Source: an uncultured Alphaproteobacteria bacterium
GTDB lineage: Bacteria > Pseudomonadota > Alphaproteobacteria > Rickettsiales > UBA1997
Assembly (NCBI GenBank): GCA_903849835.1
Contig: CAINKA010000135.1
Coordinates: forward strand, 1 to 23,828
DNA: 23,828 nt
Direction of reading: 5' to 3'
Part shown: positions 13,945 to 21,291 of the stretch, piece by piece
Layout of the letters: each line of letters begins with the position of its first letter
Position numbering within the stretch: position 1 is the first letter of the stretch
The notes under the pieces: generated by a model
The model's input: the letters and a program-made list of their open reading frames with translations, nothing else
What the model was told of the DNA's origin: nothing
Database searches by the model: none
Translations under genes and position numbers: made by a program

Positions 13945-15588
13945 ATGACTGAAACCGAATTGCGGCAAATTTTTAAAGAACTTCTCGAGGAAGTGGAAAG
14001 CGAATTTGTTGAACATAAATTATCTGACAAAACATCTTTCGGAGAGTATGTTAGCGCCTTATCCAACGGGGCTTGCTTGAGGAATAAAGATTTCGGTTAT
14101 TTGCTTTTTGGAGTTAATGACAAAACGAAGAAAGTTGAGGGCACTACGGTAAAAAAAAGTGATTTAACAAAAGCAAAAATTACAGCAGCTCTTGAGCCGA
14201 AAATTGATTATTCCGTGCATGATTTTGAATACCAAAACAAGAAGGTGATTTTGGTTAAGATCTCTGCAGCAAATGGACAGCCCACTAAATATCTTGGACA
14301 ATCTTACGCTAGAATTGGAGAAGATAAAACCGCGCTCAAAAATCTCACCCCTGGGCAAATTCAAAAAATTTACAATTCCACAACTGACTGGTCGTCGCAA
14401 ATTTCTGACACAGCAACTCTTGGCGATCTCGATGTTCAAGCCATCAAAAAAGCCAAAGAAAAATTTAAAGAAAAAGCTGAGAATCGAGACTACGCAAAAG
14501 AAATTAATGGTTGGAGCGACTCGGTTTTTCTTGATAAAGCCGGGATCACAATCAAAGGAAAAATAACCAATTGCGCCTTGATTTTGCTGGGGAAGAGAGA
14601 ATCAAAAAGCCTGTTAAAACATTCAAATGCTTCGGAAATCACTTGGGAATTGAGAGATGAGAGAGGCTTGTTGAGTAGTTACGAAAGATTTTATCCGCCC
14701 TTTTTATTGAGCATCGAAAAGGTTTGGAGCGTGATTAGAAATACAAAATATTTACATCCGACCAATCAGTTGCTGAATTTAGAAGTTCTTAAATACGACA
14801 ATAAAACAATCACAGAAGCTCTGAACAACTGCATTGCGCACCAAAAATATTTTTCAAACGATCGCGGCATTGTTATTGCCGAAAAAATCGATCGGTTAAT
14901 TTTTGAAAACTTTGGAAATTTTTTTGAGGGCAAGCCAGAAGATTATGTGCTTGGAAAAGCAAAGGCTCAGAACTACCGCAATCCATTGCTAGTCTCGGCA
15001 ATGACAAATCTTGGCATGATTGATAAGATGGGAACCGGTATCGGCACGATGTATGAGGCACAGAGACGAAGATTTTTTCCGATGCCCGACTACAGCAAAA
15101 GCACTTCAGAAAAAGTAATCCTGCAAATTTATGGCAAAATTATTGATGAAAAATTTTCACAAATTTTGATGGAAAAACAGGACTTAGATCTTTCGACGAT
15201 TATTTCTCTCGATCGGGTTCAAAAAAAGATTCTCATTGATAAGGTGCAGGCAAATTACCTGCGAAAACAGGGCTTGATCGAGGGAGAGCGGCCAAATTAT
15301 TTTGTGTCATCAAAAGTTGCAGAAACGGTAAATCAAAAAGCAAAATACATTAAAAACAGAGCCTTTGATGATGGGCATTATTCTGCAATGATTCTGCAAT
15401 TTCTCCGCACGTATAAAAAAGTTTCTAGACCTGAGATCGATGATCTGCTGATTAGTAAATTATCAGAAATTTTATCCGAGAATCAGAAGAAGAAAAAGAT
15501 AACTAACTTGCTGCAGAAAATGTCGAAAAAAGATCGAACAATCAAGAATGAGGGCACAAATCGCAATCCTGTTTGGGTAAAACTTTAG
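13945..15588 (+). CDS. AlbA_2 / RecG-like ATP-binding regulator (Schlafen-type N-domain)
   Basis: The 547-residue protein has an AlbA_2 (Slfn-like) domain at about 15-135, with SEFVEHK, ALSNGACLRNKDFGYLLFGV and YARIGEDKTALKN. A RecG-like C-terminal ATP-binding region follows at about 285-385, with ITEALNNCIAHQKY and IDKMGTGIGTM, and then a charged part that may contain winged helices (about 395-547). Such proteins are called putative transcriptional regulators, and some occur in defence islands. The true function is unknown. The gene ends inside an 11-base tandem repeat. Its position among housekeeping genes, downstream of tal, and patchy distribution of the family suggest an accessory gene. 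Confidence 0.85.
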   Translation: MTETELRQIFKELLEEVESEFVEHKLSDKTSFGEYVSALSNGACLRNKDFGYLLFGVNDKTKKVEGTTVKKSDLTKAKITAALEPKIDYSVHDFEYQNKKVILVKISAANGQPTKYLGQSYARIGEDKTALKNLTPGQIQKIYNSTTDWSSQISDTATLGDLDVQAIKKAKEKFKEKAENRDYAKEINGWSDSVFLDKAGITIKGKITNCALILLGKRESKSLLKHSNASEITWELRDERGLLSSYERFYPPFLLSIEKVWSVIRNTKYLHPTNQLLNLEVLKYDNKTITEALNNCIAHQKYFSNDRGIVIAEKIDRLIFENFGNFFEGKPEDYVLGKAKAQNYRNPLLVSAMTNLGMIDKMGTGIGTMYEAQRRRFFPMPDYSKSTSEKVILQIYGKIIDEKFSQILMEKQDLDLSTIISLDRVQKKILIDKVQANYLRKQGLIEGERPNYFVSSKVAETVNQKAKYIKNRAFDDGHYSAMILQFLRTYKKVSRPEIDDLLISKLSEILSENQKKKKITNLLQKMSKKDRTIKNEGTNRNPVWVKL

Positions 15589-15640
15589 GTAAACTTTAGG
15601 TAAACTTTAGGTAAACTTTAGGTAAACTTTAGGTAAACTT
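15581..15640 (+). repeat. 11-base tandem repeat, five copies
   Basis: Units of AAACTTTAGGT recur with an exact 11-base period (the C of each unit is at 15583, 15594, 15605, 15616, 15627 and 15638). The last unit breaks to CTTGG. The TAG stop of the preceding gene lies in the first unit. Because 11 is not a multiple of three, following copies place TAG in all three frames. There are no spacers, so it is not a CRISPR. Confidence 0.95.
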
Positions 15641-15705
15641 GGTCTGCAAACCCTTGAAAACACTGCTTCTAAAAATTAACGCAATATTTCAGTTTAGTTA
15701 AACAA

Positions 15706-16494
15706 ATGACCAAAAAATGGAAAATCTTCGGGGTTCAAACCAACCTCGAATGGTATGACATCAAAACCAAATTCAAGCAACTGCTCCGCAAAATTACTTA
15801 CTCTTGGCTGTTTCAGGAGCTACTTTGTTTGTTGATTGTGAGCTACATGAAATTGGTTTTTGTCACGAGCAAAAAGACTTTTATTAATTACGGAATAATG
15901 CGCGAAGCCGCGAGAAATAAGGAGCCGCTGCTGGTTTCTTTCTGGCACAATCGCTTAATGTTGACGCCTTTAGTCACGCAAAAACTGCAAAAAATTTATC
16001 CAGACTACAACTTAATGACGCTCGCCTCTAAGCACGGCGACGGTCGATTTGTTGGCGGAGTAATGAAAAAATTCGGATTAATTTTAATTGCTGGGTCGTC
16101 GCGCGACGGCAGAAAAGCTTCGCGCGGAATTGATTTTTCCAATCTCAAGCAAATTTTCTCTGGGCTGAAGAATGGCTATTCTCTAGGCATCACGCCAGAT
16201 GGCCCACGCGGACCGAATCAAAAAATCAACGGCGAGCTCGTCAATATTGCAAGAATTTCCGGCGCCAAAATTTTGCCAATGTCCTGCTCTTCTTCGCGCG
16301 CAATTGAAATGCAAACTTGGGATAAATTCAAAATCCCGCTGCCATTTTCAACGCTGTGTTTTTGCTTCGACGATTCGGCAATTTACGTTCCTAAAAATTC
16401 TGACGAAGCGGAAATGAAAAAAATAAAATTTTTCGTTGAGGAAAGAATGAATTTTGTTCAGGAAAAATCGCAGCAAAATTTGCGATCAAATTAA
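15706..16494 (+). CDS. DUF374 lysophospholipid acyltransferase-like protein
   Basis: The 262-residue protein has the DUF374 layout. A hydrophobic N-terminal segment (about 35-55) is followed by SFWHNRLMLTP (H81 as likely catalytic base), LASKHGDGRFVGGVM, GSSRDGRKASRG and TPDGPRGP (about 163-170). This fold is related to LpxL and PlsC acyltransferases. In alphaproteobacteria such genes are often beside lipid A or Kdo genes, but none are here. A role in lipid A or outer-membrane lipid synthesis is inference. A region of about 117 bases with the tandem repeat precedes the ATG. Confidence 0.88.
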   Translation: MTKKWKIFGVQTNLEWYDIKTKFKQLLRKITYSWLFQELLCLLIVSYMKLVFVTSKKTFINYGIMREAARNKEPLLVSFWHNRLMLTPLVTQKLQKIYPDYNLMTLASKHGDGRFVGGVMKKFGLILIAGSSRDGRKASRGIDFSNLKQIFSGLKNGYSLGITPDGPRGPNQKINGELVNIARISGAKILPMSCSSSRAIEMQTWDKFKIPLPFSTLCFCFDDSAIYVPKNSDEAEMKKIKFFVEERMNFVQEKSQQNLRSN

Positions 16495-16504
16495 TTTCAA
16501 AATT

Positions 16505-16858
16505 ATGGGAAATATTTTTTTATTTGTTTGCGCGTCAGCAGCTTCAGCAGCAGCAGCTTACGGCTTTAATTCAATTGGATTTTCTTTTGCAACCGCTTCG
16601 ATATCTGAGGCGATTCTTGCTTCTGGCATCGGGATTGTTTTGGCGGGAGCAACCGCTCTGACAGCAAGGGATGTTGTTAGGGATTTTAGGAGGGATGATC
16701 GCCAACCCAATTACAATCCTCTTCCGCAGCAGCAAGTGCCGCAGCAGCAAGTGCCGCAGCAGCAACATGCCGCTGGGGCAGTTCCTCCTAATGCTGGAAT
16801 TGGGGATGCTGAAGCTGTACCATTTTCTGCTGCAAGAGACATGGGACGCGGGGCCTAA
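16505..16858 (+). CDS. Small membrane protein with PQQQV repeats
   Basis: No family recognised. The 117-residue product (ATG at 16505, chosen over an upstream ATG that overlaps the DUF374 gene) has two hydrophobic stretches (about 3-27 and 34-54), both very rich in Ala/Ser/Gly. A charged link (RDVVRDFRRDDRQP) follows, then a Gln/Pro-rich tail with three repeats of PQQQV/PQQQH at about 77-91. The DNA repeat is 15 bases (CCGCAGCAGCAAGTG). The tail would project from the membrane. It lies 10 bases after DUF374 and 7 bases from the ispDF stop, so it closes the plus-strand run. Confidence 0.7.
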   Translation: MGNIFLFVCASAASAAAAYGFNSIGFSFATASISEAILASGIGIVLAGATALTARDVVRDFRRDDRQPNYNPLPQQQVPQQQVPQQQHAAGAVPPNAGIGDAEAVPFSAARDMGRGA

Positions 16859-16865
16859 ATACAAA

Positions 16866-18071
16866 CTACTCCACCACCGAAACCCAAACCGACACCACCG
16901 CTTGCGCCGCAATCCCTTCTTCTCTTCCCAAAAATCCCAACTTTTCCGTCGTCGTCGCTTTCACATTCACGCGAGTTGTTGAGATGTTCAGAACCTCTGA
17001 CAACGCGACTTTCATCTGTGTTTTAAATTTAGAAATTTTTGGTTTTTCGCAAATCAGCGTAATGTCGAGATTCATTATTTTTGCGCCTTTTTTTGCCAGC
17101 AAATGATTCACGATTTTTAGCATTTCGCGCGAGTCACAATTTTTCCATTTCGGATCTGTCGGCGGAAAATGATCGCCAATGTCACCTTCGCCGATGGCGC
17201 CGAGAAGTGCGTCAATCGCGGCGTGAATGCCGACATCGCCGTCAGAATGAGCGTCGATTTTTTTGTCGAATTCGACGTCAATTCCGCACAAACGAATAAA
17301 ATTATTTTCGTCTTTTTTGCGCGCGCGAAAAGCGTGAACGTCGAAACCTGTGCCGCAGCGATTTTCTTCGTGGACATTTTGAATGAAGAGCGAAGCCAGT
17401 CGTTTAGCGCGTTCGTAATCTTCTTCGGTGGTGATTTTAAAATTATTTTGCGAGCCGGGAACAATCGCGACGGGAATTCCGGCGTATTCGTTGAGTGCAG
17501 CGTCGTCGGTGAAATTCAAATCTTTGAAGGCAATGTGCGAGTTGAGAATATCCTCGTAAATGAAGCCCTGCGGGGTTTGCGCCCGCCACAAATTTTCGCG
17601 CTCCAGCGTCCATTCAATTTTTCCGTCGGAATATTTTTTCAGCGTGTCTTCGACTGCAATCGCCGGAATCACCGCCGGATGAGTTTCTAATTTTTCCAAA
17701 ATGCCGCTAATTACGCGCTTAGAAACGAATGGCCGCACGCCGTCGTGAATTAAAACTTTGTCGGGATTGTAATCGCGCAAAGCCTCCAAGCCGAAGCGAA
17801 TTGAGGCTTGGCGAGTTTCGCCGCCAAAAATAGGATTGAGTAAATCCAGCCCGACAACCGCTTCCTCGTAGAGAGCAACGTCGTCGTGGTGAATCACGCA
17901 AATCACGTCGTCGATTTTTGGATGATTTAAAAATGCCAGAATTGAGTGACGCAAAAGCGAAACTCCAGCGAGAGGAAGGTATTGTTTTGGAACTCCCTCT
18001 CCTCCAGCGGGACTGTTATTGAAGCGATTCCCGCGCCCGCAGGCGGTGATTAGTGCGACGATTTTGGTCAT
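16866..18071 (-). CDS. ispDF: Bifunctional IspD/IspF enzyme of the MEP isoprenoid pathway
   Basis: Fuses the cytidylyltransferase that makes CDP-methylerythritol with the synthase that makes the cyclic diphosphate. The IspD part (about 1-230) has ACGRGNRF, KQYLPLAG, HDGVRPFV, RAQTPQGF and TDDAALNEY. The IspF part (about 238-401) has GFDVHAF (D244, H246), DAHSDGDVGIHAAIDALLGA (H283) and KATTTEKLGFLGR. D244, H246 and H283 match the zinc ligands of E. coli IspF. The 401 residues fit alphaproteobacterial IspDF. A small Gly-rich extension (NSPAGGEG, about 19-26) lies between the CTP-binding loop and KQYLPL and could be a small insertion. The gene starts just after a hairpin ending in a T-run. Confidence 0.96.
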   Translation of the reverse strand: MTKIVALITACGRGNRFNNSPAGGEGVPKQYLPLAGVSLLRHSILAFLNHPKIDDVICVIHHDDVALYEEAVVGLDLLNPIFGGETRQASIRFGLEALRDYNPDKVLIHDGVRPFVSKRVISGILEKLETHPAVIPAIAVEDTLKKYSDGKIEWTLERENLWRAQTPQGFIYEDILNSHIAFKDLNFTDDAALNEYAGIPVAIVPGSQNNFKITTEEDYERAKRLASLFIQNVHEENRCGTGFDVHAFRARKKDENNFIRLCGIDVEFDKKIDAHSDGDVGIHAAIDALLGAIGEGDIGDHFPPTDPKWKNCDSREMLKIVNHLLAKKGAKIMNLDITLICEKPKISKFKTQMKVALSEVLNISTTRVNVKATTTEKLGFLGREEGIAAQAVVSVWVSVVE

Positions 18072-18081
18072 AAAAAAAGGT

Positions 18082-18148
18082 GTAAGGCGTAAGTCGTAAA
18101 GCGTAAGTCAGGCGGAGTTCGCGGTGATTTACGCTTTACGATTTCACG
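18082..18148 (-). terminator. Hairpin of heptamer repeats, possible terminator for the Fic gene
   Basis: The arms TCGTAAAGCGTAAGTCA (18094-18110) and TGATTTACGCTTTACGA (18125-18141) are inverted copies with one G-U-compatible difference. Heptamers (TAAGGCG, TAAGTCG, TAAAGCG, TAAGTCA) are in the left part. On the minus strand the hairpin is followed by ACACCTTTTTTTATG, so a T-run is present, and the ATG is that of ispDF. It could end transcription of the Fic gene or lie in the ispDF leader. Confidence 0.5.
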
Positions 18149-18153
18149 ACTTG

Positions 18154-19695
18154 TTAAGATGGAGCGAGGGCAAAAATATCTTTGTAGAAATTCTCCAATT
18201 CCGAAATTTCTTTCTGGGATAAATTTTTAAATTCTTTTTCTTTTGCTCTGCCTGAAAGGCTTCCGCCATGTTGTTCTAGAAAATGGATTAACAAATCGGC
18301 CATGTAATCCGGCATGTCAAAACGGTCTTTGATGACGCCTTTCATGCGGTCATATTTTTCAAGAAAAATTACTTCTTCCGGCAAAATTGTTGTGATGGTT
18401 TGATCAACGCAGTCATACAAAAACTCGGCTTGCTTGGTGGCATCAAAATAGCGGTAGAGGTCTGCGGTTTCGTTTAAAACTTCAACATTACCAGTTTCGG
18501 TAGAGCGCCAATCGATAAGCTCCAAACGTGTTTTGGAGAAATTTTCTAGCACGTTTTTATATTCTCGGATCGATTTCAAAATAGCGGCGGAAACTGGAAA
18601 TATGACACCATCGGGAGAGAATCCGCGCTCGTTCAGAACGTGATGGATGAGGTAGCGGTGAACGCGGCCATTGCCGTCAGAGAAGGGATGTATGAACACA
18701 AAACCAAAGGCAATAATGGTTGCGGCAACGATCGGATCTATTTCACTTTTACGCAGACATTCATCGGTTTCAATCAGCCCTTCCATCAATGCGCTCACAT
18801 CTTCCCATCGTGCAGAAATATGGTCGGGAATCGGTGCATTTGTTGAGCGCTCATGAGTTCCAATAAATCCACCTTCTGTGCGAAAACCCATTTTCACAAA
18901 GCGCGTATCTTCAATTACGATGTTTTGCAAACGCACAAATTCTTCGTGGGAAAGAGAGGATTGACCGGCTTTGCAAATGGCCTTTCCCCATCTCTCAGCT
19001 CTGTTTTTTCCCAGCCTTTCGCCCTCAATGGCAAAAGAAGCGCGGGAATCTTTTAACAGAAGAAACGCCGCAGCTCGCGCCAACACATCTGGATGTAGAG
19101 CCTTGGTTTTTTCATGAGCCAAAACTTTTAAATTTTTAGAAAAAAACTGTTCGAGTTTTGCTGTTTTTCTTACCAACGGACAAAAGTTTTTAACTCCCGT
19201 TAGGTTGTTTTTTACCCGATGTCTTTTTGATAAAGTTGCTCGCCCGACACAATAATCTTCGGGATCGAGAGCGTCGACGACGTTTCCGGTAGTCGCATCT
19301 GCTAGTGCTAAAATTTTTCCGGTTAACCATTCGTAAAAAAACCAAATGCGCCGGCTGTATCTGCCAGTTGGCTCTTTCTTGACTAGGTCGATTATTTGCT
19401 GTTCGTCTATTTTTTTGAAGAGTGCGTTTAGCAACGCCAAATCAATGCCTTCGTATTTTAAAGCAAATGTCAGATGACCGTAAATTGAATCTTCTGGAAT
19501 GTGACGTGATGTAAAAACGCTCCAGCCATTCTTAGAATATTTTTTATGCTTAGGTGCGATTACGGATAGCGTTTCGGGGGTCGGAACCTTTAGATCATAT
19601 TTCAACATGATGGCTCCGTAGCCTACCAATAAACAGCCTGACTCCGGAGCAATTCTATCCTGAAAAACGCTTATTGGTTGTGAAATTTGATTCAT
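18154..19695 (-). CDS. Fic family AMP-transferase-like protein, class II
   Basis: Fic enzymes usually transfer AMP to hydroxyl side chains of target proteins. The 513-residue protein has the active loop HPFSDGNGRVHR at about 336-347, with the catalytic H336 and the ATP-binding residues intact. The inhibitory motif (S/T)xxxE(G/N) is seen as SFAIEG at 220-225, before the Fic core. This N-terminal placement defines class II, in which E224 blocks ATP binding. The N-terminal 200 residues are not recognised. They begin LVGYGAIMLKYDL and contain a basic, aromatic segment (RRIWFFYEWL). The C-terminus (about 400-513) may be a winged helix or helical domain. No signal peptide. Target unknown. No antitoxin gene is needed, as inhibition is built in. 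Confidence 0.93.
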   Translation of the reverse strand: MNQISQPISVFQDRIAPESGCLLVGYGAIMLKYDLKVPTPETLSVIAPKHKKYSKNGWSVFTSRHIPEDSIYGHLTFALKYEGIDLALLNALFKKIDEQQIIDLVKKEPTGRYSRRIWFFYEWLTGKILALADATTGNVVDALDPEDYCVGRATLSKRHRVKNNLTGVKNFCPLVRKTAKLEQFFSKNLKVLAHEKTKALHPDVLARAAAFLLLKDSRASFAIEGERLGKNRAERWGKAICKAGQSSLSHEEFVRLQNIVIEDTRFVKMGFRTEGGFIGTHERSTNAPIPDHISARWEDVSALMEGLIETDECLRKSEIDPIVAATIIAFGFVFIHPFSDGNGRVHRYLIHHVLNERGFSPDGVIFPVSAAILKSIREYKNVLENFSKTRLELIDWRSTETGNVEVLNETADLYRYFDATKQAEFLYDCVDQTITTILPEEVIFLEKYDRMKGVIKDRFDMPDYMADLLIHFLEQHGGSLSGRAKEKEFKNLSQKEISELENFYKDIFALAPS

Positions 19696-19739
19696 TTGGT
19701 GGGCAATCTGTGAAAAATAGTTTTAATTATTAAAAGAAT

Positions 19740-19774
19740 AAGAAAAATGATTTTCTGATCAAATATTAAAATCA
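19740..19774 (-). terminator. Weak AT-rich hairpin after nuoF
   Basis: TGATTTT (19748-19754) and AAAATCA (19768-19774) form a perfect 7-base stem with a 13-base loop, followed on the minus strand by TTTTTCTT. It lies downstream of nuoF and upstream of the Fic gene. The stem is AT-rich, so termination would be weak, and it may instead overlap the Fic promoter. Confidence 0.3.
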
Positions 19775-19798
19775 CAAGAATCCATCAGCAATTCAGCA

Positions 19799-21088
19799 TC
19801 AAACCCTAATCCGCGCCTTGTGATCCAAAATTCTCTTTTCCATCTCCGGTCGGAAATTTTTGATTAGCCCTTGGACAGGCCATGCTGCTGCGTCGCCGAG
19901 GGCGCAGATGGTGTGGCCTTCGATTTGTTTGCTGATGTCGTAGAGCTGGTCGATCTCTTTTATTTCGGCTTTGCCATCAATCATGCGATCCATGATGCGC
20001 ATCATCCAGCCAGTGCCCTCGCGGCATGGCGTGCATTGGCCGCAAGATTCGTGTTTGTAGAAATGTGAAAGTCGGGCGATCGCAGCGACGATGTCGGTTG
20101 ATTTATCCATCACGATGACGCCAGCAGTGCCAAGGCCGGAGCCCGCTGCTTTTAACGAATCGAAATCCATCAAAACCGTGTCGCAAACTTCTTTGTTGAG
20201 CATTGGAACAGAAGACCCGCCAGGAATTACAGCGAGCAAATTATCCCAACCGCCCCGCACTCCGCCGGCATGTTTCTCGATTAATTCACGCAAAGAAATT
20301 CCCATTTCTTCTTCGACATTGCAGGGCTTGTTGACGTGGCCGGAGATGCAGAAAATTTTTGTGCCGACATTTTTTTCGCGGCCAATTCCCGCGAACCACG
20401 CGGCTCCGCGACGTAAAATTTCTGGAACGACTGCGATTGATTCAACGTTATTGATCACCGTCGGACAACCGTAAAGCCCGATCAGTGCCGGAAATGGCGG
20501 CTTCAAACGCGGTTGACCTTTATTGCCTTCGAGGCTTTCGAGCAGTGCGGTTTCTTCGCCGCAGATGTAAGCGCCTGCGCCGCGGTGAATAAAAATATCC
20601 AAATCCCATCCACTTCCGCAGGCATTTTTTCCGATCAGATTTGCATCGTAAGCCTCATCAATCGCGCGCTGCAAAGCCACAGCTTCGTTGTAATATTCGC
20701 CGCGAATGTAGATGTAGCAGCTGTTGGAATTAATGGCGCGGGCGGCGATTAAACAGCCTTCGAGAAGTTTGTGCGGCTCGTTGCGTAGGATATCGCGATC
20801 TTTGCAAGTGCCAGGTTCGGACTCGTCGGCGTTGATCACCAAATAATGAGGCTTGCCTTCGCGCGGATCGGATTTTTTCGGAACGAATGACCATTTTGTG
20901 CCAGTCGGAAAACCAGCGCCCCCGCGACCGCGCAAACCAGAATCTTTGATCTGTTGAATTAAAAATTCGCTTCCTTGATCAAGAAATTTTTTTGTTTCCG
21001 ACCAATCTCCTCTTTTTTTTGCAGCAAATAAATCTGCGGATTCGCGACCGTAAAGATTGGTAAAAATTTTATCTTGTTCTTTGAGCAT
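19799..21088 (-). CDS. nuoF: NADH-quinone oxidoreductase subunit F
   Basis: NuoF binds NADH and FMN and the first 4Fe-4S cluster (N3) of respiratory complex I at the cytoplasmic side. The 429-residue product has GLRGRGGAGFPTGTKWSF, the FMN/NADH region NADESEPGTCKDRD, GAGAYICGEETALLESLEG, and the cluster ligands C349, C352, C355 and C395 (ESCGQCTPCREGTGW, then HTICALGDA). ATG at 21088 (MLKEQDKIF) was preferred to one 20 codons upstream as it fits the family start. No other nuo genes are adjacent, an unlinked arrangement that also occurs in some Rickettsiales. It is divergent from the secretin gene. Confidence 0.95.
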   Translation of the reverse strand: MLKEQDKIFTNLYGRESADLFAAKKRGDWSETKKFLDQGSEFLIQQIKDSGLRGRGGAGFPTGTKWSFVPKKSDPREGKPHYLVINADESEPGTCKDRDILRNEPHKLLEGCLIAARAINSNSCYIYIRGEYYNEAVALQRAIDEAYDANLIGKNACGSGWDLDIFIHRGAGAYICGEETALLESLEGNKGQPRLKPPFPALIGLYGCPTVINNVESIAVVPEILRRGAAWFAGIGREKNVGTKIFCISGHVNKPCNVEEEMGISLRELIEKHAGGVRGGWDNLLAVIPGGSSVPMLNKEVCDTVLMDFDSLKAAGSGLGTAGVIVMDKSTDIVAAIARLSHFYKHESCGQCTPCREGTGWMMRIMDRMIDGKAEIKEIDQLYDISKQIEGHTICALGDAAAWPVQGLIKNFRPEMEKRILDHKARIRV

Positions 21089-21291
21089 TTTGAAAATTTT
21101 TTGTTGGGGAATGTGAAAAAAACTATTGCGCGATTTTACTAAAATCAAGGAAAGCGGCCAATAAGAAACAGCGCAAAAATTCTGCAGAATATTTTACAAA
21201 ACTACGTTGCTAAAAAAAACTTCGCAAATAGCATCAAAAAATTCAACATCCTCCCGACCCAACAAAATCAAGCTCTCAAGCCATTTACCTC

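Noticed and set aside
15581..15640. CRISPR array or replication-origin iterons
   Set aside because: The units are direct and contiguous with no spacers, and no replication initiator, DnaA box or AT-rich unwinding region is nearby.
16454..16504. Upstream start for the small PQQQV protein
   Set aside because: It would overlap the end of the DUF374 gene and put a charged stretch before the hydrophobic N-terminus.
21179..21190. Perfect palindrome ATTCTGCAGAAT between nuoF and the secretin gene
   Set aside because: It is only 12 bases long with no recurring copy or matching regulator site in the window, so no function can be supported.
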